This document shows positions 9,679-19,618 of a DNA stretch of 64,000 bases, piece by piece; the stretch's first letter is position 1, and every line of letters starts with the position of its first letter. The position numbers and the translations under genes were made by a program. Under the pieces are notes generated by a model. It did not search any database and was not told where the DNA came from. It saw only the letters and a program-made list of their open reading frames with translations. Origin of the DNA: an uncultured Bacteroidia bacterium (GTDB lineage: Bacteria; Bacteroidota; Bacteroidia; NS11-12g; UBA9320); assembly GCA_943787465.1 (NCBI GenBank), contig CALSMN010000005.1:1-64000 (forward strand), read 5' to 3'.

Positions 9679-12026
9679 TGTTATATCCTAAAAGTATTTC
9701 CAAAAAGCTAGGTTTCGATCAAATTTTATCTAAAGCTAAAGACCATTGTGAAACTCAAATGGGAACAGCGATATATCGTAAGATCAAATTTTCAAATAAT
9801 GCGGATGTATTACATATTGCATTGCATCAAACTACTGAAATCCAAAAAATTATTCAAAAAGGGGAGTTAAACGTTGTTCTTCATTTAGATTTTGATATCT
9901 ATGAAAAAATGGCACAAATTCAGGGTTTTTTTTATGAAATAGAAACTCTTCAACATATCCAAGACCTTCTTGTAGCTATTCGAAAAATCAGTTTATTTTT
10001 TGAAAATCATTCAGTTTCTTATCCCTTAATGGGTGATGTTTTCAAAAATAATCTCATTGATTTTTCATTGATTGATAGTATTGAATCTATTTTAGGTCCA
10101 GACGGTGCAATTAAATCTTCGGCATCCCCTGTTTTAAAGAAGGTAATTTCTGATATCAAAAAAGCAGAGTCGAACATTGTCCGGAATTCAAATCGTTTAT
10201 TTCAAAATGCCAAAGATCAAGGATTTTTAGCAGATACTGAATTAGGTATAAAAAATGGGAGAGTGGTTTTGCCAGTTCTATCAGAGCATAAACGTAAAAT
10301 CCATGGGGTTTTAATTGATCAATCAGGAACGGGTAAGGTTTCGTATGTAGAACCTATCGAGTTGGTAAGCTTAAATAATGATTTGGCAGAATTACATATA
10401 AAGCGAAGACAAGAAGAGATTGTAATACTCAGAAAGATAACACGTCATGTTGTAGATAATTTAAGTGAGATCAAACAAGCTCGTCATCATCTTGCATATT
10501 TTGACTTCGTACGTTCCAAGGCTAGACTAGCAGAGGATTGGAGATGTGTTTTACCCTTGTTTAGTGATGAAACATTAATGATTGATTGCAGACATCCATT
10601 ATTAGAGGATCGATTATCATTAGAAAAACAATCGATCGTTCCACTAAACTATTCATTTAATGCAAGTCAAAGATTAATTATTATTTCTGGACCAAATGCT
10701 GGAGGAAAGTCTGTTGCATTAAAAACTGTTGGGTTATTACATTTAATGTTACAACATGGTTTCTTAATCCCATGTTCACCGAAAAGTAGTATTCAATTGT
10801 TTCAAAAAATATTCATTGATATTGGAGATGATCAGAGTATTGAATCTGATTTAAGTACCTATTCTTCGCATCTCAAATCCGCTAAACATATCATTAATTT
10901 TTGCGATAATAATACTTTAGTATTGATGGATGAAATAGGGACTGGTACAGATCCTACATTTGGCGGGCCTATGGCAGAGGCTATTTTAGAACGTGTACAT
11001 GCCCAGAATGCATTTGGAATTATTACAACCCATTTTAGTAATATAAAAGCAAAAGCAGATCAACTCAAGGGTGTCCAAAATGCAGCGATGTTATTTGATG
11101 TAGAAAATTTAAAACCCCAGTATGAGTTGCAAATTGGTCACCCCGGCAGTTCATTTGTGTATGAAGTGGCTACTAATATTGGACTGAATAAAAAACTCAT
11201 TCAAAGAGCCAAAGAACTTACAGATACCAAACAATATGATTTGGATCAACTTTTATCGGATGTACAATCTCAACAAGAAAAGATCAAAGAAATTGAACTT
11301 CGACTTCAAGAAAAACTCTCTAATGCTGCCAGGTATGAAAATGAGTACAAATCATTGAAAGAATCTATAGATACTCAAAGGCTATCGATTATAAATGAAG
11401 CTGAGCAGGAAGCCAAACGTATCGTTAAAGCGGCTAATAAGGATATTGAAAAAACAATTCGTATAATCAAGGAATCCTCGGCCAACCAAAAAAAGACGAA
11501 ATATGCAAGAGAGCTATTAGAAAAAAAAGTAGCCAATTATAGCCCTAAAACTTCAGAACCATTTATTGTTAAGACTCTATTTTCTGTTGGAATGCAAGTT
11601 CAAATTAAAAATACCCATACTTCTGGTGAGATTGTTGAGATTAATAAAAATAAAGTAACGATTAAATTTGGTGCTATAACAACAAAAACATCTTTAGATC
11701 AAATTGAAAAAGTGGGTCAATCTTCATCAAAACAAGTTAAAAAATATATCAGTTCATCTTCTTATAATCAAATACAACAGAACTTTAAGTCTGAAATTGA
11801 TGTGCGTGGAATGCGAACAATGGATGCGTTAGTAGAAGTAGACCATTTGATTGATTCAGCTCTAATTATGGGAATAACAACCCTTCGAATTTTACATGGA
11901 AAAGGCAATGGAATCCTTAAGTCTGAAATCAGAAAACATATCAAATTGAACTCAGCTATTCAGTCCATTTCATACGAACATGTTGATCTTGGTGGAGAGG
12001 GTATCAGCATTATAGAACTTAAGTAA
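9678..12026 (+). CDS. mutS2: Endonuclease MutS2
   Basis: Walker A SGPNAGGKSVALKTVGLLHLM, LMDEIGTGTDPTFGGPMAEAIL, C-terminal Smr domain (IDVRGMRTMDALVEVDHLIDSALIMGITTLRILHGKGNGIL). Confidence 0.96.
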   Translation: MLYPKSISKKLGFDQILSKAKDHCETQMGTAIYRKIKFSNNADVLHIALHQTTEIQKIIQKGELNVVLHLDFDIYEKMAQIQGFFYEIETLQHIQDLLVAIRKISLFFENHSVSYPLMGDVFKNNLIDFSLIDSIESILGPDGAIKSSASPVLKKVISDIKKAESNIVRNSNRLFQNAKDQGFLADTELGIKNGRVVLPVLSEHKRKIHGVLIDQSGTGKVSYVEPIELVSLNNDLAELHIKRRQEEIVILRKITRHVVDNLSEIKQARHHLAYFDFVRSKARLAEDWRCVLPLFSDETLMIDCRHPLLEDRLSLEKQSIVPLNYSFNASQRLIIISGPNAGGKSVALKTVGLLHLMLQHGFLIPCSPKSSIQLFQKIFIDIGDDQSIESDLSTYSSHLKSAKHIINFCDNNTLVLMDEIGTGTDPTFGGPMAEAILERVHAQNAFGIITTHFSNIKAKADQLKGVQNAAMLFDVENLKPQYELQIGHPGSSFVYEVATNIGLNKKLIQRAKELTDTKQYDLDQLLSDVQSQQEKIKEIELRLQEKLSNAARYENEYKSLKESIDTQRLSIINEAEQEAKRIVKAANKDIEKTIRIIKESSANQKKTKYARELLEKKVANYSPKTSEPFIVKTLFSVGMQVQIKNTHTSGEIVEINKNKVTIKFGAITTKTSLDQIEKVGQSSSKQVKKYISSSSYNQIQQNFKSEIDVRGMRTMDALVEVDHLIDSALIMGITTLRILHGKGNGILKSEIRKHIKLNSAIQSISYEHVDLGGEGISIIELK

Positions 12027-12089
12027 TTCAGTTTCTAGTATTTAATGGTAATTTCGTCACATATTTGATTCTAATAATTATCTAATACC

Positions 12090-12488
12090 ATGAAACAGTT
12101 ATTTAAATACGGTGATACTAAAGAATTTTATACCACAGTATCAAAAAAAGATTTAGCCAAATTCAATGGGGTAGAGGTTCATCCATACTACAGTACTTTT
12201 GCTTTGGCTCGGGATGCTGAGTGGTCAAGTAGATTGTTTGTATTAGACATGAAGGAAGTTGATGAGGAGGGGATTGGCACATTTGTAAATGTTCAACACA
12301 TATCACCAGCTAAAATTGGGGATGAGGTTCGTTTTATTGCTACAATTAAAAGTGTAATTCACAATGAGATTGTTTGTACTATTACAGCAAAAGTGAATGG
12401 CAGACTGATAGCTAAAGTTGAAACTGGACAGAAAATACTAAATGCTGATGAACTTGAATCATTAAAACGAGTTGCTCAACGTGACTAA
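12090..12488 (+). CDS. Hotdog-fold thioesterase-like protein
   Basis: LARDAEWSSRLFVLDMKEVDEEGIGTFVNVQHISPAKIGDEVRFIATIKSVIHNEIVCTITAKVNGRLIAKVETGQKIL. Confidence 0.65.
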   Translation: MKQLFKYGDTKEFYTTVSKKDLAKFNGVEVHPYYSTFALARDAEWSSRLFVLDMKEVDEEGIGTFVNVQHISPAKIGDEVRFIATIKSVIHNEIVCTITAKVNGRLIAKVETGQKILNADELESLKRVAQRD

Positions 12489-12942
12489 GAAAAAAAATAG
12501 AGAACATAGCGTTACCCGAAATAAAAAAGCATATTTTGAGTATGCCATTGAGGAAACATTTGAGGCAGGTATTGTACTGACAGGTGCTGAAATTAAGTCT
12601 ATTCGAGCCAAGAAAGTGAGTATCTCTGAAGGATATTGCTTTTTTGATGACAAACAAGTTTTCAAAATAAGAGGGATGCGTATTGCTGAATTTAAAAATG
12701 CGGGCTATGTACAACAAAATCCAGATCGAGATAAATGTCTGTTACTCACCAAAAATGAACTCAAAAAAATCACAAATAAATTAAAAGACCAGGGTATCAC
12801 TGTTATTCCTATTGAAGTATTTATCTCACCCAAAGGATTTGCTAAGTTAGAAATTGGCTTAGGGAAAGGTAAAAAAATATACGACAAAAGAGAGTCTTTG
12901 AAAGATAAAGACATTCGAAGAGAAATAAATAATTTTACTTAA
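12481..12942 (+). CDS. smpB: SsrA-binding protein SmpB (likely GTG start overlapping the upstream stop)
   Basis: NKKAYFEYAIEETFEAGIVLTGAEIKSIRAKKVSISEGYC; KKYDKRESLKDKDIRRE-type C-terminus. Confidence 0.95.
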   Translation: MTKKKNREHSVTRNKKAYFEYAIEETFEAGIVLTGAEIKSIRAKKVSISEGYCFFDDKQVFKIRGMRIAEFKNAGYVQQNPDRDKCLLLTKNELKKITNKLKDQGITVIPIEVFISPKGFAKLEIGLGKGKKIYDKRESLKDKDIRREINNFT

Positions 12943-13015
12943 AAGGTAACGACAGTATTCTTATTAAAAAATCTGACTGAAAATTTAATTTATCCTATAA
13001 ATTCGCATCTTCATT

Positions 13016-13101
13016 GCTCACGTGGTGAAATTGGTAGACACGCCAGCTTGAGGGGCTGGTGTCCGCTTTTGGACGTGCTGGTTCGAATCCAGTCGTGAGC
13101 A
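13016..13101 (+). tRNA. tRNA-Leu (GAG anticodon)
   Basis: GCTCACG/CGTGAGC acceptor stem; anticodon arm CCAGC-TTGAGGG-GCTGG; long variable arm GTCCGCTTTTGGAC; GGTTCGAATCC T-arm. Confidence 0.95.
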
Positions 13102-13105
13102 CAAA

Positions 13106-14863
13106 TTGACTAACAATTTATTTCTCATGATGACACGTCTTTTCATAATCTTTAGTTGGTGTACACTATCACTATCAGTATTTGCACAAACTAATATTAC
13201 ACTAACGAATGCTATTGCAATGGACATTTTAATGGGCGATTACTCCTCGAGTGATTATGTGTCCACTACTATCATTGATGACCATGATGCCATTATCCAA
13301 GGGATTAATAGTCAAGTTTCTTCTGATTCTCTTAAATCGTATATCCTGAAACTGGCTACTTTTGAAAATCGTAATACTGGTTCAGATACCCTTTCTACGT
13401 TCAGAGGGATTGGTGCTGCTCGGCAATGGATTATGTCCAAATTTCAAGCTATAAGTAATGAAAATGATCAACGGCTAGTTACCTCATTTTTACAGTTTGA
13501 TCAAGACATTTGTGGAATGACTCGCCACAAAAATGTACTGGGTATATTACCAGGAACAGATATTGATCACCATCAAGTTATTGTCATTGAAGGCCACTTT
13601 GATAGTCGTTGTGCAGGTAGATGCGATGTAGATTGCATAGCTCAAGGGATTGAAGACAATGCCTCTGGGACAGCATTGGTTATAGAGTTAGCTCGTGTAA
13701 TGAGTCGCTATACGTTTAAAAATACCATTGTTTTTATGGCTACTACAGGTGAGGAGCAAGGTTTAAATGGGGCCAAAGCATTTGCTGATTATGCTAAAAC
13801 AAAAGCTATACCAATTGAAGGGGTATTCAATAATGATGTCATAGGTGGGGTGATTTGCGGTAAAACATCCTCAGAACCTTCTTGCCCAGGACTCAATGAT
13901 GTAGATAGTTTACAAGTTAGATTATTTTCAAATGGCTCCACATCGATTCAAAAACAATTAGCTCGTTTTGTCAAATTACAATACCAAGAAGAACTAAAAC
14001 CAATAGTTAGAGTTCCCATGTTACTTACCATCATGTCTGCTGAAGATAGATTAGGTAGAGGAGGTGATCATATACCATTTCGCAATAATGGATATGCAGC
14101 TATTCGATTTACTTCGGCTAATGAGCATGGAGATGCCTCCAATGGTCCTGATTATACAGATAGACAACATACTCATAATGATATTGTCGGTAAAGATGTT
14201 AATGGTGATCTCATCATCGATAGTTTTTATGTAGATTTTAATTATTTGGCACGAAATACTGTAATTAATGGCGCAGCAGCGGCCATGTTAGCTATTGGAC
14301 CGCATGCTCCAGCCTACGAAATTAGAGATTTTGAAAAAAGAGGTTTTGTAGTTTCTATTGATGATCCCATGAATTATGACAACTATCGTGTTACAATCCG
14401 ATCTAAAACTAATGATTGGGATACGGTTTATACGATTCATTCTAAGATAGATACTATTTTTCCAAACTTTAATTCATTGTATTTTGTGAGTGTAGCGTCA
14501 GTGGATCAAAATGGTATTGAAAGTGTGTTTGGGCAAGAGAACTTTTTAAGGATGTCTGGAATTAACAATTTGAATAAAAATATATATTCACCCTTCGAAT
14601 TACTCCAAAACAAGCCTAATCCATTTGATGAATCAACCATTATCAGTGTGAAATCAAATACAAAAATCCATACTAAGAATGCCATTATTCGTATTCAAGA
14701 TATGCAAGGAAATCGAATAAAAGACATCCCCTTTATATTATCAAATCAAGAAATCACAGAAATCATGTATTACCACGGATATGGTGTATCTGGGGTATAT
14801 AGCTACAGTCTAGTCATCGATGATGAGGTTGTGGATACTAAACGAATGATCTTTAATAATTAG
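13106..14863 (+). CDS. M28-family metallopeptidase with signal peptide and T9SS type A sorting tail (start probably ATG near 13127)
   Basis: NVLGILPGTDIDHHQVIVIEGHFDSRC, IEDNASGTALVIELARVM, TTGEEQGLNGAKAFADYAK; C-term LLQNKPNPFDESTIISV...VYSYSLVIDDEVVDTKRMIF. Confidence 0.9.
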   Translation: MTNNLFLMMTRLFIIFSWCTLSLSVFAQTNITLTNAIAMDILMGDYSSSDYVSTTIIDDHDAIIQGINSQVSSDSLKSYILKLATFENRNTGSDTLSTFRGIGAARQWIMSKFQAISNENDQRLVTSFLQFDQDICGMTRHKNVLGILPGTDIDHHQVIVIEGHFDSRCAGRCDVDCIAQGIEDNASGTALVIELARVMSRYTFKNTIVFMATTGEEQGLNGAKAFADYAKTKAIPIEGVFNNDVIGGVICGKTSSEPSCPGLNDVDSLQVRLFSNGSTSIQKQLARFVKLQYQEELKPIVRVPMLLTIMSAEDRLGRGGDHIPFRNNGYAAIRFTSANEHGDASNGPDYTDRQHTHNDIVGKDVNGDLIIDSFYVDFNYLARNTVINGAAAAMLAIGPHAPAYEIRDFEKRGFVVSIDDPMNYDNYRVTIRSKTNDWDTVYTIHSKIDTIFPNFNSLYFVSVASVDQNGIESVFGQENFLRMSGINNLNKNIYSPFELLQNKPNPFDESTIISVKSNTKIHTKNAIIRIQDMQGNRIKDIPFILSNQEITEIMYYHGYGVSGVYSYSLVIDDEVVDTKRMIFNN

Positions 14864-14917
14864 CGGATTCATTTATAATTATATGAGGAAACCTTGTGTT
14901 AGATGTTGAATACACCT

Positions 14918-14925
14918 TACATTTG
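14918..14925 (+). promoter_or_regulatory. Bacteroidota promoter upstream of the Cys/Met PLP enzyme
   Basis: TTG (14894) - 21 nt - TACATTTG. Confidence 0.5.
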
Positions 14926-14945
14926 AGACGTTAATAATATATCTA

Positions 14946-16085
14946 ATGAAATTCGGAACCAAAGCAATCCATGCAGGATTAGAACCAGACTCAGCTACAG
15001 GAGCAATTATGACTCCTATTTATCAAACCAGTACATATGTTCAAGATGGTATTGGAAACCATAAAGGATACGAATATAGTAGAACAGGTAATCCTACCCG
15101 TAATGCACTTGAAGCAAATTTAGCAGGCATAGAAAATGGAAAATATGGAGCATGTTTTGGGAGCGGTTTAGCAGCCATAGACTGTGTGATTAAAATGCTT
15201 AATCCTGGAGATGAGGTTATATCTACCAATGATTTATATGGCGGATCATACCGAATATTTAAAACCATTTTCGAGAAATATGGAATCAAATTTCATTTTG
15301 TTGATATGCTCGACACACAAAATATTGCTAATGCCGTAAATGCCAATACGAAGTTGATTTGGGTAGAAACACCAACCAATCCCATGATGAATATTATTGA
15401 TATTAAGGCGGTTTCTGTCATTGCTAAATCAGTAGGAGCGATGCTTGGCGTTGATAATACATTTGCTACTCCTTATCTTCAAAACCCTCTTGATTTGGGA
15501 GCAGATATTGTGATGCATTCTGTCACTAAATATTTGGGTGGACATAGCGATGTAGTTATGGGTGCATTAATTTGCAATGATGATCAAATTGCGGATGAAA
15601 TGTACCGTATTCAAAATAGTAGTGGTGCGGTTACCGCACCCATGGATTCTTTCCTGGTATTGCGAGGAATTAAAACGCTTCATGTTCGAATTCAACGGCA
15701 TTGTGAAAATGGAGAAAAAATAGCCCGTTGGTTGAACAGTCATCCGAAAGTGGATACCGTATATTGGCCTGGATTTGAAAGCCACACTAACCATGAGGTT
15801 GCTAAGCTACAAATGCGTGGTTTTGGAGGTATGATTTCCTTTACACTTAAAGGAAACCACATTGAAGATGCTAAACAAATTGTTAAAAGTACGCACTTAT
15901 TTGCATTGGCAGAAAGTTTAGGTGGAGTAGAAAGCCTCATTGGCCATCCAGCTACTATGACGCATGCTTCAATACCGAAGGAAGAACGAGAAAAATCAGG
16001 TGTAGTTGATTCTTTAATTCGATTGAGTGTTGGTATAGAAGATGTAGATGATTTAATTGCTGACTTGGAAAAAGCCATGGGTTAA
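14946..16085 (+). CDS. Cystathionine gamma-synthase/lyase family PLP enzyme
   Basis: KFGTKAIHAGLEPDSATGAIMTPIYQTSTY; YSRTGNPTRNALE; HSVTKYLGGHSDVVMGAL; SLGGVESLIGHPATMTHASIP. Confidence 0.93.
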   Translation: MKFGTKAIHAGLEPDSATGAIMTPIYQTSTYVQDGIGNHKGYEYSRTGNPTRNALEANLAGIENGKYGACFGSGLAAIDCVIKMLNPGDEVISTNDLYGGSYRIFKTIFEKYGIKFHFVDMLDTQNIANAVNANTKLIWVETPTNPMMNIIDIKAVSVIAKSVGAMLGVDNTFATPYLQNPLDLGADIVMHSVTKYLGGHSDVVMGALICNDDQIADEMYRIQNSSGAVTAPMDSFLVLRGIKTLHVRIQRHCENGEKIARWLNSHPKVDTVYWPGFESHTNHEVAKLQMRGFGGMISFTLKGNHIEDAKQIVKSTHLFALAESLGGVESLIGHPATMTHASIPKEEREKSGVVDSLIRLSVGIEDVDDLIADLEKAMG

Positions 16086-16104
16086 ATTATAACGGACATT
16101 GTTT

Positions 16105-16878
16105 TTAAAACTGCTCAAAAACACCTAGACCGAATAAAGCAAAATCATACTTTACAGGGTCATTAGCGTCCAATAATCTCAGATTGCTATCCAATTCATT
16201 TAGGGCCTTAACATCATTCTGTTTTCTTGTGAGCAAATCAAACTGTCTAGCTACGTTTCCAGAGTGAACATCCAAAGGGCAAGATAGAATAGCAGGGGGT
16301 ATGTTCTTCCAGATTCCAAAGTCAACTCCATGATTATCTTGTCTGCAAAACCAACGAAGCATCATATTAATTCTCTTAGAAGAACTACCTTTTGCCGGAT
16401 CACTTACATGCTTGGTTGTTCTAATGGGATGTTCAACAGAAAAAAATAGCCGTTTAAATTCTGTTATTGCAGGTAGAATACTACCTGTAGATTGATGAAG
16501 TGAAAACACTTTTTCCATTCCACCGTGGTTGGTGTATATATGGTTTAGAGCTTTGATGAAGAATCCGAAATCAACACTATTGAAAGTTCGGTGAACAAAT
16601 CCATCCAGTAATTTCAATTGGTTTTCATTGTATGACATCACAAAATCATATGGAGAGTTGCCCATCATCTGCATCATTTTATGACCATTTTTAATGATCA
16701 TAGTTCTATTTCCCCATGCAATAGTAGCCGTTAGAAATCCTGAAATCTCAATATCCTCTTTTAGGTCATACTGATGTGGAATTTGAATGGGGTCACTTTC
16801 TATAAAATTTGGCGAGTTGTATTGGGTTACCTTTTCATCTAGATATTCTTTTAATTCAATATTTAGCAAAAGACTCAT
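16105..16878 (-). CDS. TIGR02757-like conserved protein
   Basis: PIQIPHQYDLKEDIEISGFLTATIAWGNRTMIIKNGHKMMQMM...KRINMMLRWFCRQD...PLDVHSGNVARQF. Confidence 0.75.
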   Translation of the reverse strand: MSLLLNIELKEYLDEKVTQYNSPNFIESDPIQIPHQYDLKEDIEISGFLTATIAWGNRTMIIKNGHKMMQMMGNSPYDFVMSYNENQLKLLDGFVHRTFNSVDFGFFIKALNHIYTNHGGMEKVFSLHQSTGSILPAITEFKRLFFSVEHPIRTTKHVSDPAKGSSSKRINMMLRWFCRQDNHGVDFGIWKNIPPAILSCPLDVHSGNVARQFDLLTRKQNDVKALNELDSNLRLLDANDPVKYDFALFGLGVFEQF

Positions 16879-16989
16879 GATGTTTAACGTATGGACTATT
16901 TAAAAAATGTTAGAGAGAGGATGAATTAATAAAATTGGATTTAGGACTACAATTAATGGATGTTTTTGGGGATTGTGATACCAATTCGA

Positions 16990-18075
16990 TTATTTAATCA
17001 AAACTCCATGATCCCATTTTTCAGTTTTCCATTTCTTGCCATCGTGATACCAATATTCCCAAGTTCCATTTTTTACATTATCAATGAACTCGCCTTTGCA
17101 TTTACCAAATAGACTAGTGGATCCGAGTTTCCAGATCCCATTCTTTTTTCCTAATCGATAACTTCCTTCATCTGGGCCACCCTCAGCAAATTTGTGTTCT
17201 ATCCATGGTCCTGTTTTTAGGTCGTCTTTATATAAACCATACGTGTCTAATCCTTGTCGTTTATATAATTGATATGGTCCATTCAATTGCCCATTTTGAT
17301 AGGTTTTAATTTCTAATGGTTCTCCATTCATTGTATAAGTCGTGAATTCGCCATCTAATTTTCCATTGATGTACCTTTCTGAACTAATTAGTTGTCCTTC
17401 AATGGTATATGTTTGTTTTAAACCGTCTAAATACCCACTATTAAAGGAAGATGTTTCTGCAACTTGCCCATTAATATGATAAAAAGTACACTTTCCATCT
17501 CGAAGTCCGTTAGCGTAAAGGATTTCTTTTCGTATATTCCCATCACGATCATAGGATGTAATCAAGCCTTGAGGTTTACCATTTTTGTAGGCCCCTTTTT
17601 GCTCTAAATTACCATTGGTATGGTACAGCATAAAATTACCCTGTTCTAATCCATCTATAAATGTGGCTATTTTTTTAACTTGTCCACTGGTGTAATATGA
17701 CTTGTAGCTTCCGTCTATTTTCCCTTCATTATAACGACAGTCTACTTCTGGATTACCATTGGAATAATAGGTTTTAAAATATCCATGTCGGACCCCATTT
17801 TTGTATTCAATGTCTTGGTCTTTTTTTCCATCTTCATACCAACTTTTGAAATAACCATTGATTTTGCCATTTTTCCATAATACACGCTGCATAGGTTTAT
17901 TGTTTGATGGCCATAAAAGCAACGATTCTCCTGTATATCTTATACCATTTAGTGTATAATCTCCGTTTTCATTTTTCTCTAATTTACTAAAAGCTATTTT
18001 ATCTTGAGCTTGGATATTAAAAAATAAAAGGAATAACCCTAAAGAAATTAAAAATTTAATGGATATTTTAGTCAT
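16990..18075 (-). CDS. Secreted MORN-like / YwqK-type repeat protein
   Basis: About ten ~22-aa units of the form NGK.DG.y..Yy.nGq....y. Confidence 0.8.
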   Translation of the reverse strand: MTKISIKFLISLGLFLLFFNIQAQDKIAFSKLEKNENGDYTLNGIRYTGESLLLWPSNNKPMQRVLWKNGKINGYFKSWYEDGKKDQDIEYKNGVRHGYFKTYYSNGNPEVDCRYNEGKIDGSYKSYYTSGQVKKIATFIDGLEQGNFMLYHTNGNLEQKGAYKNGKPQGLITSYDRDGNIRKEILYANGLRDGKCTFYHINGQVAETSSFNSGYLDGLKQTYTIEGQLISSERYINGKLDGEFTTYTMNGEPLEIKTYQNGQLNGPYQLYKRQGLDTYGLYKDDLKTGPWIEHKFAEGGPDEGSYRLGKKNGIWKLGSTSLFGKCKGEFIDNVKNGTWEYWYHDGKKWKTEKWDHGVLIK

Positions 18076-18093
18076 GGGACAAATATATGTAGG

Positions 18094-19071
18094 TTAATTA
18101 ATTGGCAACTCAGCAATTATTTTATCAATATCTTGTTTTTTCATACAATGAAAATGTTGTCTAGGACAAGCATTGTTTCCTAGTTTACTGCAAGGGTGAC
18201 AAGGCAAGTCTACGATATAGTTTTTAATTCCATAGTTTCGATAGGCGTACATACCAAATTTGGGATGTGTGTTTCCCCATAGGGTAACAATAGGTACATC
18301 AAAACTAGAGGCAATATGCATCATACCTGTGTCACCAGTTAATAGGAGTTTAGATTGCTGTATTAAAGATGCAGATTCATGTATGGTTAGCTGATTACAT
18401 AAATTGATCATTGTTTTATTTTTGGGATTTTCCATGATAGATATTGACTTGTTATAATCTACTTCACCATGGCCAATAAGGACAATAGGAGCATCATTTA
18501 ACTGTTTAAATAACGCATTTAACGTGTCAATTGGAATTTGCTTGGTGTAATATGTGGCGCCTAATGCAACTACATAAAAGTTATGTTTATGGAGTGCGTG
18601 GATTTTTAAATCATAAGTAAAATTGTGAGGTAAATAAAAGTCGATACCGTTTTGGTCATTAGTGATACCAAGCGATTGAATACCTTCAAAATATCGATCG
18701 ATAATATGTTTTTCTGGTAAAAGATCAATTTTAAAATTAACGAAGAGCCATTTTTGAATATTTAGTTTAGCAAAAGAATAACTTTTGATATGAAGAGCTC
18801 GCTTAATTTTAAAGGTTCTAATATTTTTATGTAAATCAATAATGCAATCAAAATTTTCAGTTTTTAAAGATTCAATGATTGCTGATAAATCATTTTTTTT
18901 AAGTGAATGAATTTTCTGAATATATGGATGATGTGCCAATAATCCGGCAAAGCTATCTTTAGTAAGAAAATGAATTTCAGACTCAATAATCTGATTTTTG
19001 ATGCAACGGATAATAGGTGATGTTAGAACAATATCTCCAATACTACTAAATCGTATAATTAATATTTTCAT
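18094..19071 (-). CDS. Glycosyltransferase family 9 (heptosyltransferase-like)
   Basis: MKILIIRFSSIGDIVLTSPIIRCIK; LLLTGDTGMMHIASSFDVPIVTLWGNTHP. Confidence 0.9.
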   Translation of the reverse strand: MKILIIRFSSIGDIVLTSPIIRCIKNQIIESEIHFLTKDSFAGLLAHHPYIQKIHSLKKNDLSAIIESLKTENFDCIIDLHKNIRTFKIKRALHIKSYSFAKLNIQKWLFVNFKIDLLPEKHIIDRYFEGIQSLGITNDQNGIDFYLPHNFTYDLKIHALHKHNFYVVALGATYYTKQIPIDTLNALFKQLNDAPIVLIGHGEVDYNKSISIMENPKNKTMINLCNQLTIHESASLIQQSKLLLTGDTGMMHIASSFDVPIVTLWGNTHPKFGMYAYRNYGIKNYIVDLPCHPCSKLGNNACPRQHFHCMKKQDIDKIIAELPIN

Positions 19072-19523
19072 TCTTTTGGAACGTATGTCAATTCATCATT
19101 TATAAAAGCTTCCTCAGTAATATATGCCGCAGAAGTATTGGAATCAACCAGTGCGATTATAACTGTTTTATAAATTTGATCATCACTGGCTATTTGCATG
19201 ATGTGTTTGATAATACCGAATTTCCCAGCAAGTGAACAAGGCATTCTGCTTACATCAAAATCACCGGTATTAAAAAAAGTATTATAGAATTCCCATTGGT
19301 AGAGTGTAGCTAAATCATGGGTGTCATTTTCTTCAAATCTTGTTTTTTTATAGAAGTCAATATACTGATAGGTCTCAGTATTGCAGGAATTAAAATATAC
19401 GGTATCTTGAATCCTAATTTCAATTTCATCTGTCTGACCAAAGGCAACTCCAAAATTAAAAGCGAATCCGATTAGGAGTAGTTTTAGAAAGTATAATTTA
19501 AAACAATTTAGATTATAATCCAT
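19068..19523 (-). CDS. Hypothetical secreted protein
   Basis: 151-aa ORF with hydrophobic N-terminus, overlaps the GT9 start by 4 nt (same operon); no family recognised. Confidence 0.55.
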   Translation of the reverse strand: MDYNLNCFKLYFLKLLLIGFAFNFGVAFGQTDEIEIRIQDTVYFNSCNTETYQYIDFYKKTRFEENDTHDLATLYQWEFYNTFFNTGDFDVSRMPCSLAGKFGIIKHIMQIASDDQIYKTVIIALVDSNTSAAYITEEAFINDELTYVPKE

Positions 19524-19606
19524 TTATCTTGTTTGTCTACGACCAAAATAATATAATTATGCATAATAAAGTGAATAACTCACTGTTATTGCAATGTAAT
19601 CCTAAA

Positions 19607-19614
19607 TAAATTTG
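19607..19614 (+). promoter_or_regulatory. -7 box TAAATTTG immediately before the LysM protein ATG
   Basis: Exact TAnnTTTG match ending 4 nt before ATG 19619. Confidence 0.5.
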
Positions 19615-19618
19615 TAAT

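Noticed and set aside
12412-12914. Minus-strand ORFs (12412-12717, 12462-12665, 12705-12914) antisense to smpB
   Set aside because: Shadow ORFs of a highly conserved gene.
13018-13227. Minus-strand 69-aa ORF
   Set aside because: Runs across tRNA-Leu (gives the familiar spurious CSRLDSNQH peptide); translation artefact.
14864-14945. SAM or other riboswitch upstream of the Cys/Met PLP enzyme
   Set aside because: The leader after the -7 box is only about 20 nt and has no aptamer-like structure.
15041-16078. Three minus-strand ORFs (15041-15289, 15567-15794, 15740-16078)
   Set aside because: Antisense to the conserved PLP enzyme gene.
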